A DNA stretch of 64,000 bases from Zymoseptoria tritici IPO323 (taxonomy: Eukaryota; Ascomycota; Dothideomycetes; Mycosphaerellales; Mycosphaerellaceae): positions 1,488,001-1,552,000 of the forward strand of contig NC_018212.1 in NCBI RefSeq assembly GCF_000219625.1, given 5' to 3'. The notes below the pieces were generated by a model that was given only the letters and a program-made list of their open reading frames with translations, was not told the origin of the DNA and did no database searches. Shown here piece by piece: positions 41,945 through 52,370 of the stretch (position 1 is its first letter; every line of letters starts with the position of its first letter). A program made the position numbers and the translations under genes.

Positions 41945-44900
41945 CTAATTGATGCCCTGGTACAATTCCTCGAGCGCAGCCTGTTCCTCAGCCGCAGAAT
42001 TCTTTCCCTTCCTCCCCAACGTCCACTTTGACTTCTTTTTGTCCTCGCGCTTCTTCTTCATCTCCGCCCAGCCATCGTCCTCATCCTCATCCAGGACCTG
42101 TTTTCCTCCGAGAGCAGTCTTGGGCGCGCCCTTTGCTTTGTCGATGACGCGGATCGTGGACTTGGGAGTCTGCACGGTAGTACCATTGAAGGTCGTGCCG
42201 GGAACATTTTGCGAGGACTGTTGTCGGGTAAAGGCCTGCAGGGTATGGGAGGAAGTCATGCTTTGGGTGCGGCCGGAAAGATCATCGAATTGAGAGACAG
42301 GCCGGTAGCGCGAAGCCCTACCGACGTTGCTGCGCTCGCTGGGCGCGATTGACGGAGTGTAGCCTTGTCCTGGCTGGCTTCCGGGAACAGCGAGACCGGC
42401 AACTGAAGGCGCGTGAGAGTTACCGAATTGTGGCATGACGCTGTTGGGTCGCGGCTGTCCAGGTCCAGAAGAGCCACTCCAACCTTGAGGTGGGTTCATC
42501 ATGGTCATTGAACGTTGGTGTAGGCCGTTGAAAGAGCCGTGGCTGGCTATCGACATTGGCCGTTGCGAACCGGCAAAGTTTTGAGGATTTTGGCCATTGA
42601 ATTGCGCCTGCTGCATTGTCATCATGTTTTGCATCATTTGCATCTGCATCTGCATGAATTGTTGCATCTGCTGCGAGGCAGGATCCATGCCCTGCGGCAT
42701 CATTGGCATTCCCATGGGCAGCATCGGCATCGGAGGAACACCGGACGGTGTATACACTGAAGGGGCCGCCAAATTGCCCATGGACATTGTTCTCTGCCCC
42801 ATGGCCATGTTAGCAGGCAGTGGCATATTCGGACCGTTCGCTCCATTTCCAAAGGCGGAGTTCGGGCTCCCTCGACGAGCGGCCCTGGCTCGCTCTTCGC
42901 CAGCGATAACACCGACGAGACCTGCCGGATGACCCATTGCACCAGGTGCAGGTCCAGTCGGCATACCGAAGACAGAGGCCGCAGGCCCATGCAGAGACTC
43001 CCGAGTGCTCTGTTGCACGAGTCCCGCGCCAAAGTATGGATCGGCAGGCAGTCTCCGAGCAAAAGGTGGCAGATTGCCTTGACCAGCACCAATCGCGGAC
43101 CCTGCCATTGACGTTCTCCTGTCATTCTCCGCCGCGGTTGGAGGTCGATTAGCACTCGGGAATCCATGCGCCTGCAGTATGCCAAGCGGAACATCCTCAT
43201 CGTCGTCTCCACTGTGCTGCCCTCTCATAGACTCAGTCGGCGGCGTGCCACCAATGCCGCCGAGATGCAGGGCTGGCGCGCTGTACCCGCGATCATTCAC
43301 TGGTCGATTTCCCGGGAGATCTGTTGGTCCTCCACCGGTGACCTTTTTCATCTGCTGGCGGTAGACCGACATCGTAGCCTGCTGCTGTCGACGTTGTGTG
43401 GCAATCTTCCTCGCCCGCTCGACATCATCCTCGTCGTATTCGTCATCAGATACATGCTCTTCCTCATCACTTTCATCTGAACTGCTCTCGCCCTTCCTTT
43501 GCAGGGCCTGGAATTCCTCCTTGGTAATCTTCCTGGGTGTACCGTTTGCGCTTGCGTTCAGATTAATCGATGGTCGCACTGCGCGAGACGGAGGTCCTGC
43601 AGGCGAAGATTCGAACAAAGTATCATCGCCCACCGGCCTCGTTCCGCCTCTGCTCGCCCGCGGTGTTGTGTGTATTGAGTCGCTGCCACCCTCAGAGTCC
43701 CGTGTCGAGCTGCCTGGGCTTCTCGCTCTTGATGCGCCTGCTAATGCCTGAGTATCATTTCGCAACACATGTGGGGACCGAGAATTACCATTTGAGGGAG
43801 CAAGTCGGTTGACCGGAGCAGGGCTGATGCTCGACCCTTGCGGATCGCGCAGAGAGACTTTGCGAACCCATCGGTCGTGCTCATCGATCTGAGTTTGGCG
43901 ATTCGGGTATTCCGGCTCTTTCCCTTTCCCACGCCCAGAGATTGTATCTTGCCCGACCAGACTTTCGTACGAATGGCGCGGCTCAAGGAGCACTGGCGAC
44001 GTCAATCGTTCGGGAACACGAGAGTACCCAGGATTCGTGTTGCCAAAGAAAGCTTGCGCAATACCGCCTCCCACCGGGGGACTGTCGATTCGTGGTGAAC
44101 TCCGTGCCGAACTTGAAGACAGTAGTCCGGCCGAAAGAGGGTCGTCGTAGGAATACGGCGACTCGAGCTCGTCGTTTCGAGCTTGCAATTTCGGTGATGG
44201 AGACAGTGCAGCTCGGGATAGTGCTCGTGGTGGGAACATTGGCTCCGAATCCTGCCATTCGTTAGCATCTCGTTGGCGGTGAGGATCCAGCGCACGTACA
44301 GTTCGGTGAAAATTTTGGGTGACAGGGGGAAGTATTGGACCGTCTTGCTTCTGCAAACTGTCAAACATGTTACTGAAATCATCCCCGAAATCATTTCCAA
44401 GGGTCAGCTCGGCCTTGGGCGGAACGGCAGTGCTGGCATAACTGCTAGTGGTCATTGCTCGATCCCGACCCGGACTTGAGCCGCTGAATCCATGCGGAGG
44501 GGGCACTGGAGGAACGTCATCCTTGGACTCCTTCTTTGCAGTCTTCGCAAACGAGAACGTGCGAGCGGCTCGCGAGGCGAAGGAGGCTGGTGGTGGAGGT
44601 ATGTCCGCTGGCGCAGATGCGGTGTGGAACATGCTCGTAGTAGAATTACGCACAGCCGGAGGGAACAGTTCCTCGTCCTCCGGCGCGCGATCTGGGTCGA
44701 TTGACGACGGGAGGGTGGACGTCGAGCTATGGCGCGCAGACGCCGAAGAGTCGTAGTATCCACTCGAACCTGATGCAACCGTCCCACCGCTGCCTCTTGC
44801 ACCCGTCAATGGCCTGACGGAGCTCTGCCGAGAGGAGTTTTTGCTCGCCTCGAGGGCCAGGCCTAAATCGTTCTCCGACTTCCCTCTCAGAGCGTGCAGC

Positions 44901-45082
44901 GGCGAACTGAAGGGCCTGCTCACTCCGCGATCAGGAGCGCCATATGTGACACGCTTCTTGTCTGGTCTCTCGATGACTCGGAAGGACGAGGTCGCGGCTG
45001 GCTGCTCTTCCTCGGGAAAGTCGAGACCACTTTGAGATGACTTGCGCCGGCCAAAGTTCTTGAGGTTCAACCCTTTCGGCAT
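41945..45082 (-). CDS. large intrinsically disordered protein, function unknown
   Basis: Single-exon protein of 1045 aa; start ATG at 45082 (MPKGLNLKNFGRRKS), since the frame further upstream has no ATG. It is Ser/Pro/Gly-rich with short conserved-looking islands. These are the N-terminal LNLKNFGRRKSS and SSFRVIERPD, a central KITKEEFQALQRK helix followed by an acidic run (SSSDESDEEEHVSDDEYDED) and an RQQQ coiled coil, a Met/Gln-rich stretch (QQMQQFMQMQMQMMQNMM) and a C-terminal Lys-rich block (DDGWAEMKKKREDKKKSKW). I believe similar proteins occur in other filamentous ascomycetes, but I cannot name a function. Kinase-type Ser/Pro sites are numerous. Confidence 0.8.
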   Translation of the reverse strand: MPKGLNLKNFGRRKSSQSGLDFPEEEQPAATSSFRVIERPDKKRVTYGAPDRGVSRPFSSPLHALRGKSENDLGLALEASKNSSRQSSVRPLTGARGSGGTVASGSSGYYDSSASARHSSTSTLPSSIDPDRAPEDEELFPPAVRNSTTSMFHTASAPADIPPPPASFASRAARTFSFAKTAKKESKDDVPPVPPPHGFSGSSPGRDRAMTTSSYASTAVPPKAELTLGNDFGDDFSNMFDSLQKQDGPILPPVTQNFHRTVRALDPHRQRDANEWQDSEPMFPPRALSRAALSPSPKLQARNDELESPYSYDDPLSAGLLSSSSARSSPRIDSPPVGGGIAQAFFGNTNPGYSRVPERLTSPVLLEPRHSYESLVGQDTISGRGKGKEPEYPNRQTQIDEHDRWVRKVSLRDPQGSSISPAPVNRLAPSNGNSRSPHVLRNDTQALAGASRARSPGSSTRDSEGGSDSIHTTPRASRGGTRPVGDDTLFESSPAGPPSRAVRPSINLNASANGTPRKITKEEFQALQRKGESSSDESDEEEHVSDDEYDEDDVERARKIATQRRQQQATMSVYRQQMKKVTGGGPTDLPGNRPVNDRGYSAPALHLGGIGGTPPTESMRGQHSGDDDEDVPLGILQAHGFPSANRPPTAAENDRRTSMAGSAIGAGQGNLPPFARRLPADPYFGAGLVQQSTRESLHGPAASVFGMPTGPAPGAMGHPAGLVGVIAGEERARAARRGSPNSAFGNGANGPNMPLPANMAMGQRTMSMGNLAAPSVYTPSGVPPMPMLPMGMPMMPQGMDPASQQMQQFMQMQMQMMQNMMTMQQAQFNGQNPQNFAGSQRPMSIASHGSFNGLHQRSMTMMNPPQGWSGSSGPGQPRPNSVMPQFGNSHAPSVAGLAVPGSQPGQGYTPSIAPSERSNVGRASRYRPVSQFDDLSGRTQSMTSSHTLQAFTRQQSSQNVPGTTFNGTTVQTPKSTIRVIDKAKGAPKTALGGKQVLDEDEDDGWAEMKKKREDKKKSKWTLGRKGKNSAAEEQAALEELYQGIN

Positions 45083-46596
45083 TTGTAGTTGTGCTTTTAT
45101 GTCCACTTGAGGGCGGTGCACTGCGACCGGTGTGCTGGGGGGAAGCCGATGGGTTCTAACGGCCCATGGAACGATGCTCGGGTAGATATGTATATATACA
45201 GGGTCGTGTGCAGTGCCGTTTCACATGCAAGCGTGTCTCGTCGTCGATGGACTGATCGTGGGTGGTATGTCGTGCGTGGATTGGAAGCTGCTCGGTCTCG
45301 ACACGACGAAAGCGGAGCAGGGGGCGGAGTCGACTGGGAGGGCTGGAAAAAGGATGATGGCGCGGCCGTGGACCAGGGGGTCTGCGGGTGGGTCCTGTCG
45401 ATTTGAGGAAGCAGAATATACTCGACCGCGGTATTCGGAGTGTGTCGATGAATACGACGGGAGATTTCGACAATGAGTGGAAGAAGGGTCGTGGTCGTGG
45501 TGATGGACGGGAGGTCCAAAAAGGTGGACGACAAAGAATCTCTCACGGTCCCGTCGGGATGTAGTTCTATTGGATTCAGGCACTGCAGCCTCTCAGATCT
45601 GATCGGGTGGAGCTGGGCTGGGCTTTGCTTGCTTCCTTGCCGCAAATAGCTCCAGGATCGGGCCGTACAAGCGACCCGTACAACAAGATGAAATGATCTG
45701 ACGATGAATACAGTACAGTATAGGTATCGACATTGCTCAGGCAATGGCTGATTACGAGACTCTGGAGTCTGGTCTTCGTATCGTCGAAAATCCACATGCC
45801 CACCGACCCCCGACTGACAACCATGGCGCTCTTTCCATCGTATTGACCATGTCCGGACGGTGGAGCCGCCCCGCCTCTGCATGGGCAATAAGAAAGTATA
45901 ATAAAGCGTGCCCCCGGAGCGCCCTTTGGTGATTCGCCCAATATTGTTGTCCACTATGTTGTCCACGACGCACTTCCCACCTTGACGGTACCTCTCTACT
46001 CTTGAAACTTTCCCACGATCTCAGTCTTACCACTTCGCCCGGTCCCGACCTCCTCCTATGCGAGAACAGCGCCACGCTCCACTTCGGCCATGACTTCCAG
46101 CCGGTACATGCACCTCGACCTGTTTTCGCCCCAACCTCACTCACTGCAGACTTGGCTTCTTCCCATGACATGCCGGCGACGTGATGTCGGTCTTTGTGCT
46201 TTGGAATGGTCTCAGCCTGCCGCAACGTGTCTAGCAGCTTGACTTGGTGAGGTCCAAATCTGGCCGGTTGTGGCGCTTCTCGAAGACGCTCAGCTCAACC
46301 GTCAAAACAACCAAGATTTTCTTTCCGGGAAGGCATGACGGCACGGACGTTGTTGTGCGACTACCCTCGTGGTGATGCTGTGCTGCAGCACACTCTCTTT
46401 GTCCAACGTTACATCTCCCACGCTTCCGGCGTGGGGAGTCAGCGTGCCAGGGATACCACTCTAGAAGACTAGAACCCTTCGCAAATCGCCCAAAACCCTG
46501 AGAGTTCAACAATCGACACTGGGTTCAATGGGTTGCGTGCCTCAAGGTTTGATGGCGTTGGCTAGTCCCGCCATGTCAGATTTGGGACGTTGTGCA
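45083..46596. other. intergenic, promoter region and transposon left flank
   Basis: A TATATATACA-type AT run near 45187-45200 sits about 110 bp upstream of the disordered-protein start. The rest has only short overlapping frames and no recognisable gene up to the transposon target-site duplication. Confidence 0.45.
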
Positions 46597-46604
46597 CACA
46601 GGGC
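46597..46604. repeat. target-site duplication, left copy
   Basis: CACAGGGC directly before the left inverted repeat, identical to 49403-49410. Confidence 0.9.
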
Positions 46605-46622
46605 TAGGGATGTGCGTCCACC
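46605..46622 (+). repeat. hAT terminal inverted repeat, left
   Basis: TAGGGATGTGCGTCCACC; it pairs with the reverse complement of the right end with one mismatch. Confidence 0.9.
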
Positions 46623-47060
46623 ATCCACACTATGGCCATACACGTGTATACCCACGTGGACGCTGTGTACCAAAGAATTGGTGGTGACCGTCCACAAGGG
46701 TAATAACTCACGCGTTACCTGTATTGGCATAGTGTATCGCTGCATTATCGGTCCTTCTCATTGCCGACGTTCAAAACGACGCTTCCACTGCACCTCTGGT
46801 CATTTATGACTGCTCTTGCTGCTCTTGAAGTCGACTGATCGAATTGTGGTGTTTATGAGGCTCTGAATGGCTAGTGAGGTCTGTATTCGATGGAGCTATA
46901 ACGATGGTAATAGAAGGGTTGTTGGATCGTGTGCGGAAGAAGGTAGGCTCGGTGGAGTCGTTGTTGGTGATCAAAAGGAAGGTGAGTCGCTGCTGCAATA
47001 TTGAGTCAATTACCACTTCCTTTACACCTCTAATCATTCTCAAACCTTCCATTCCATTCA

Positions 47061-49238
47061 ATGCCTGACCAACGACGACGCTCTGCAAAGAGGCGTGTGA
47101 GGACTAAGGATAGCTGCTGGCTTGAAGTCACTCGCGGCGCTCTTAAGGAGGGTAAGCGGCACCCTAATGTCGTCTGTATCCACTGCAAGGACGAGTAGAC
47201 TTCGAATGAACGAGGGCGTGTTATTGAGCATCTGAGAAGGTGTTAGCAGCTTCCGGAGCATCTGTGGAAGCAGTATCAGTCGGAGCGATTGCCAGTTGAT
47301 GAGGACGCTGCCATGACCAGCTTCGAGACCGCGCCTTCAACTTCAAGCCCTTCACGCCACCGTCAGCGAGGCATGCTTTAGTATGCTGATGCCATGGACA
47401 AGAAGGAGTCTGAGGCTGCCGTTGATGACTGCGCTCAGTGGGTGTTTGGTGCCGGTCTGCCATTGAGCACTGTGGAAGATCCTGGGTTTCTGAAGTTTGT
47501 TAACCGTCTGCGTCCTTCGTTCACACCGCCGACGCGCAAGGCTCTCACCAGCACGATACTGCCACGGCAATACACCGCCATGAAGGCCCAGGTCGATAAG
47601 GCGATCCGCCGCAGCAACAACGTCACGTTGGTGACGGATGGATAGTCGAATCCTCGCGGTGAAGCAATTGTCAACTATCTCGCAGTGCGTTGATTGGTCA
47701 GTTTGGTGTCGAAAATGAAGCCTACTAACCAACGTTTGCAGGTCACCTCTCGAGCGCCATATTTCCTCAGCTCCGTGGCCACAAGACTCGACCGCCATAC
47801 CGGCGAGTATCTCGCTAACGGCCTCTTGGATGTGATCAAAGAATATCCTGGAAAAGTGGTTGCGTTGTGCACTGACAATGCCTCAAACATGAGGTCGACA
47901 CGCTCGAGAGTAAGTCGGTATTTCTTTAATGCTGAGTCATGTCCAACTCCGGTTTAGCGCTGCTCAAATCCGGGGGCGGGAGGAGCGGCACGCTCTATCG
48001 ATAAGCTTTTGACCAATTAACTAACGCGCTAGTAGGTCGCAAGGCTGCACCCTTAAATTATCGGAATTGGCTGCTACTCTCACAACTTCAACAACCTCAT
48101 GCTCGACATTCACAAGGACGACGACATCACACTGGTATTCTACGGCATCAAGGAGGTAGCCAAGTACTTCAAGAATCATCCCTTCGCAGTTGAGACCCTC
48201 CGCTACATCGCCAATGGCCCAATTACCACCTTCCAGCTGCCTGGCAAAACACGCTGGCAGGGCAGACCAAACTGTGCAAAGGCCATTAATTCGAACCGCC
48301 GACACCTTCAGGCCCTCACCAACAACGTGGATGAATACACGGCCATGCTGCTTGGGCCTGGAGCTTCGCTGGATGCAAAAGAAGCGTGGCAACGCATCTA
48401 TACCATCCTGCAGCAGCCGACCTTCTGGTCGGATTTGAAGAGCTACCTTAAACTAATAACACCCTTCCTTGCAGTCACACTCGCATTGGAAACAGACATG
48501 CCATCGCTCTCACGCGTCTATAGCTGCTGGAAGATGCTCTTTAATACGTCATTCAACACCGGCCTCATCAGTCAAGCTGTCATTAACAGCAAGCTCGAGC
48601 ACCGATACAGACAGGCCTACCATCCCCTTATGGTTGTGGCCTACCTCGCAGACCCTTCAGTCCGTGACCACAAGGACTACCACTTCATCCTCATTGACAA
48701 CGACACCCTCGACAGTCTGCGGCCATAGCTCTACCAGCATTGCTACGACATCCTTGCTATCGACAAGACTGCCAAGTTTGAGACCTTGGATACTAAGGAA
48801 CGCATGGCTTTAACGGATAAACTGATGGCAGAGGTGGTGGCCGGTCTCACGCTTCTTCGCTCAAAGCAGGGACCATTCAGCAATGGGATAACTTGGCAGG
48901 CACACCACTAAATGACTCCCGTGCAATGGTGGTACAACTTCTTCAAAGACAGCCATCCAGCTTTAACAGCTCTCGCGCTGCTCGCACTGTCTATTGCACC
49001 AACGACTGGCACCGCCGAGCGCAACTGGTCAGCCCATGGCTTCATTCACAACCTCCGCCGTAACAAGCTCTCCTACACCACCGTTAAGATGCTTGTGTAT
49101 TTGTATTGGAACCTCCGCATACAACGCAAGCTTGCTAACAGCTCTGAGGGACTTGTCGACGACGAGGGGGATCAGTTTGATAGCCCTAAGGAGATCATTG
49201 CCAGCGTGTTCACACAGGACATTGGTGACGAGGCTTGA
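47061..49238 (+). pseudogene. hAT transposase with BED finger, broken by stops
   Basis: The frame starts at ATG 47061. A BED-type finger shows VVCIHCKDE followed by VIEHLRRC. In-frame stops are TAG at 47196, 47244, 47379, 47643 and 48726 and TAA at 48909. Each can arise from a Gln or Trp codon by one transition, and none of the six is TGA. An intron-like 47685-47741 (GTGCGT, CTAAC, TTTGCAG) still has good splice signals. Recognisable hAT parts are NNVTLVTDG with SNPRGEAIVNYLAV after a stop, CTDNASNM, and the hATC region with PTTGTAERNWSAHGFIHNLR and LSYTTVKMLVYLYWNLR. Between 47900 and 48100 the frame is less clear and a further intron or lesion is likely. Confidence 0.88.
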
Positions 49239-49326
49239 GGTGGAAGGAAGCTGAGATGTGGAGGTTTATAACATAGATTGTATACACGTGACTGACCATT
49301 CCCCTTCAGGTTATCCTTCCTTACAA

Positions 49327-49347
49327 CCACCATGGACTCCATGGTGG
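49327..49347. repeat. perfect inverted repeat in the hAT subterminal region
   Basis: Arms CCACCATGGA (49327-49336) and TCCATGGTGG (49338-49347) are separated by one base, with a further CCATGGTG at 49351-49358. Subterminal short repeats are usual transposase-binding sites in hAT elements. Confidence 0.7.
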
Positions 49348-49384
49348 AATCCATGGTGTATATACACACATTTCTTCCATCCAC

Positions 49385-49402
49385 GGTGGAAGCACATCCC
49401 TA
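49385..49402 (-). repeat. hAT terminal inverted repeat, right
   Basis: GGTGGAAGCACATCCCTA, the inverted partner of the left end. Confidence 0.9.
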
Positions 49403-49410
49403 CACAGGGC
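49403..49410. repeat. target-site duplication, right copy
   Basis: CACAGGGC directly after the right inverted repeat, identical to 46597-46604. Confidence 0.9.
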
Positions 49411-50093
49411 TGACAAAACATCCAGACTCCCGTGCTAGGTACACACATCTACTGTACTACTATACACAACCACACATACTCATCTTCTCTGCTAATTCGA
49501 ATATGCTTCCGCTGACTCGACCATACCCATCGATGTTCGTCGCGATCGGGTAAGTCTACCTCTTCCTTTCGAATATGTGGAGATTGACCTTTGATTCATG
49601 TCCCGTAGAGCAGATTGTCTCGTGCCAGATCGAGGCAGAATTGCATATATGGGGCGCCTGCTCGCAGGCATTCTGTCCTCGACGCGTTTCGCAATCATAA
49701 TGATCCGCAAACCGGCATAGAGAGGTGAGGTGAAGGATATCGAACATCTCGAGGGTACGCGGCAGTTCTCCAATGTTTTTAAGCTTCGAGTCTCCATCCC
49801 AGCTTGGCACGACGTAGCTGTCCACATCCTTGAACGACTTCGTGCACCACGTTGAGAAGACATCAAAGACTCGTTCCCTTCTTGATTCCGCTTTCGGTCT
49901 TCCCGTTATTGCGACTTGATTCCACAGCGTCTGTACCTTGGCAATTCCCACCTCGCTATCGCCCGCCGATCCTCAGACGTCCCTGATCAATTGCATTTGA
50001 GCCCTGCAAAAACTCCAGATACACAACTTTCAACCAATTCATACTTTCACTTACCACACCTGGCCGTACCTTACTCCTCAGGCGATCTCAATC
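49411..50093. other. intergenic, methyltransferase promoter
   Basis: This 683-bp stretch follows the transposon. A minus-strand frame at 49556-49951 lacks an ATG at its start and shows no family feature. Pyrimidine-rich sequence precedes the methyltransferase start. Confidence 0.45.
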
Positions 50094-51119
50094 ATGTCCA
50101 CTCCACGAATTCACGATCGAGCACAAGCCGGCTTCGCTAACAGCACGGCCTACGACTCTCACCGCCCAGCCTACTCTGACACCATCACCCAAGTCCTACT
50201 CGAGCAGCTGGATGTGGAGGGCAAGCAAGGCGCCGTGATCGTGGATCTCGCGGCCGGAACAGGCAAGTTCACAGAGGCACTGGCGAAGCGGGAAGAAGGC
50301 TTCCGTATCATCGCCGTGGAGCCGCATCAGGATATGCGGAAAGTGTTGGAGGGAAAGCAATTGAAGGGTGTCAGCGTAGTCGACGGTGTTGCGGACTCGA
50401 TGTCGAGTCTGGAGGATGAGAGTGTTGACGCCTTGACGATTGCCCAGGTGGGTCTTCAATGCTGTGACTTGTGAGGGTATCGAGCTAATTGCTCGCAGAG
50501 TTTCCACTGGTTCGCCAATATGGATTCGTTGAAGGAATTTCACAGGGTACTGCAGCCTCACGGTAGGCTGGGTCTGGTATGGAATGTCGAAGACTGGAAC
50601 GCTCCCAAGAACCACAAAGCTTCTACAGCATGGGAGAAAGTCGCACATGAGCTCAACTTTGCTATCGCGGAGGAGTCGGGGGATGATCAGCCTCGCTTTC
50701 GCCATCAGGAGTGGCGGAAGGTGTTTGACGAGCAGATCAAGGTGACTCCTTTGACCATTCTCAAAGCGAGCGATGATCAGCTCTTCTCTCTTCCGATCGG
50801 GGAGCATGTCGAACCATTCGAGGTTGCATTGCCGGTCGAAGACGCATGGAAGCGATTTCGTACGCTTGGTCAGATCTCGGTTATTGAGGGGGAACGGTTG
50901 GAAGTATGTCGGTCTGTTTTCAATCTCTGTCGAGAGCAGCAAGCTAACGATTCGCAGCGAGCGAAGAAGACTTTTATGGATGCGATCAATGGTGAGGATG
51001 TGGAGAAGAATGAAAACGGCGATGTGATCATCCATGGAAATTCGTACGCGTATTGGACTTCGAAGATCCCTGCAGAAGGTCGAGATGGTGTCTTCAGTGT
51101 TGAGCATTCCAAAGAATGA
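50094..51119 (+). CDS. class I SAM-dependent methyltransferase (type 11)
   Basis: Predicted cytosolic small-molecule methyltransferase. Exons 50094-50447, 50499-50903 and 50958-51119 give 306 aa. The first intron changes nothing in frame but removes a stop. The second (GTATGT, CTAAC, TTCGCAG, 54 bp) is free of stops, so an unspliced form would still read through. The SAM-binding motif I is VIVDLAAGTGKFTEALA (about 48-64), motif II ends with the acidic IIAVEP, and SFHWFA follows the catalytic sheet. It resembles the fungal Crg1/Tmt1-like group of Methyltransf_11 enzymes. The substrate is unknown. Confidence 0.9.
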
Positions 51120-51323
51120 GCGGGATTGATGATGACCGAATGCTCGTTGCTTCAGCCGCATGACGCTCTCTGCAGCCCTGGATTCAGTGAGGAGCCGTTG
51201 GAGTTTGCCCGTGTCATAGAACAAGACCTTCTTGCACATACATTGACAGGAAGCCACTTCAATGCCAACCTCTTCACGCGACCCTTGCCCCCAAATTCCA
51301 TCTCTGCCACTGTCCCGACGACT

Positions 51324-51720
51324 TCACTTTGACGCTGAATCGACCGAGATGTACATGACTATGACAAACAAGTCAGCACTGCACTCTCAGTGACCACGAA
51401 TCGCAACAGCACAAGAATTTGCACCTACCGTTGTTGCCTCTCACGAATGCATCGCCGTAATTCCGTCTTTGCTTGCCATCCACCATCTCCTTCGTGTCCT
51501 CTAACGCGATGTTCATGTATCCATCGACTGATTGCAGCTCGCCTACTCTTGTCAGCACGGCATCCTGCAATCGAAAGCAATTGAGGTCGAGCACACCTTT
51601 GTAGACCACGCCTGAGTTTAGCTTAACGGTCACAGGAGCGCCGATGATTTCCGACAAGAAGCCACTTGGATCGCGGGCCTCCTCGCCACTGTTTGGGGCG
51701 TTCTCCGGTTCTGCGCTCAT
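51324..51720 (-). CDS. lsm6: U6 snRNA-associated Sm-like protein LSm6
   Basis: Subunit of the LSm2-8 ring on U6 snRNA in splicing and of the LSm1-7 ring in mRNA decay. Exons 51720-51597, 51542-51429 and 51358-51324 give 90 aa. Intron 1 is 54 bp, has a CTGAC branch and no in-frame stop. Intron 2 (GTAGGT...CATAG, branch CTGAC) restores the expected C-terminus. The Sm1 motif is in FLSEIIGAPVTVKLNSGVVY and ELQSVDGYMNIAL; the Sm2 motif is AFVRGNNVMYIS. The N-terminal 20 residues are polar. It starts 200 bp from, and divergent to, TRM112. Confidence 0.93.
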
Positions 51721-51920
51721 GATTTGATGGTGTTTGTGTTGAGGCAGATCTCGCGGAGCCGGCGACGGTGATGTCGCGAAAGAGGACAGCACTAGCGCGG
51801 TTCGATGTGCGGTATGCAATATACGCGTAGCCAAAATTTGTCTTCACATGCGAATTCGTTGCAGTCTGACCTTCTTCTTGAAGATCGACGGCACCACGAG
51901 ACCAATAGAAAGAACACAAG

Positions 51921-52370
51921 ATGAAGCTCCTCACACTCAACTTCCTCACATGCGCTCGGAAGTCATGCAAATCCTCCCCCGCCGCGTTTCCTCTACATCC
52001 CAAAGAAGCCGAACTCGAACAAGTTGAGCTCGATCTAAATCCGCTATTCCTCACGAACATGCTGCCGAGACTGGACTGGGCAGCGATGAAAACTTTGGCA
52101 CAAGAAGTACACAGCGTCTAAAATGGCCCTCGATGTGTCCCATTGCTAACTGAAATTCAGCTTGGTCTGCCCAATCTTCCTGCTGAGACTCCCGCCGCCG
52201 AGGAGATGGAGTCCGAGGACGGCGAACCTTCGCAAACGCTCAAGGACCTGCATACACTGCTGATGGAGACGAGTATTGCATCGGGAAAGTTGGTTTGCGG
52301 AAACTGTGAGCATGAGTATGCTGTGAAGGAGGGCATCGCGAACTTTCTCCTGCCGAGCCATCTGGTTTGA
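51921..52370 (+). CDS. trm112: multifunctional methyltransferase subunit TRM112
   Basis: Small zinc-binding activator of several methyltransferases (Trm9, Trm11, the eRF1 methyltransferase Mtq2 and the 18S rRNA methyltransferase Bud23). Exons 51921-52106 and 52161-52370 give 131 aa, with a 54-bp intron GTACAC...CTAAC...TTCAG. The family start MKLLTLNFLTC is exact in style. Zinc ligands are visible as cysteines in LTCARKSC and in CGNCEHEY near the C-terminus, and the protein ends IANFLLPSHLV, the conserved tail. It shares a 200-bp divergent promoter with LSM6. Confidence 0.95.

Larger units (their letters stand above)
46605..49402 (+). mobile_element. hAT-superfamily DNA transposon, structurally complete but decayed
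   Basis: A 2798-bp element bounded by 18-bp terminal inverted repeats (17 of 18 match) and flanked by an exact 8-bp target-site duplication CACAGGGC (46597-46604 and 49403-49410). Eight-bp duplications and TAGGG-type ends are typical of hAT elements. Inside is one transposase gene in plus orientation with a BED-type zinc finger at its start and an hATC dimerisation region at its end, interrupted by stops. It is therefore non-autonomous now. Ends and duplication are intact enough that it could still be moved by a transposase supplied elsewhere. Confidence 0.92.

Noticed and set aside
49556..49951. 131-codon minus-strand ORF beside the transposon
   Set aside because: Opens at GTG with no ATG near the start, has no domain and lies in the methyltransferase promoter.
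51373..51428. Unspliced LSM6 C-terminus ending in a Cys-rich tail
   Set aside because: The tail breaks the Sm2 motif; the intron with CTGAC branch and CATAG acceptor restores GNNVMYIS.
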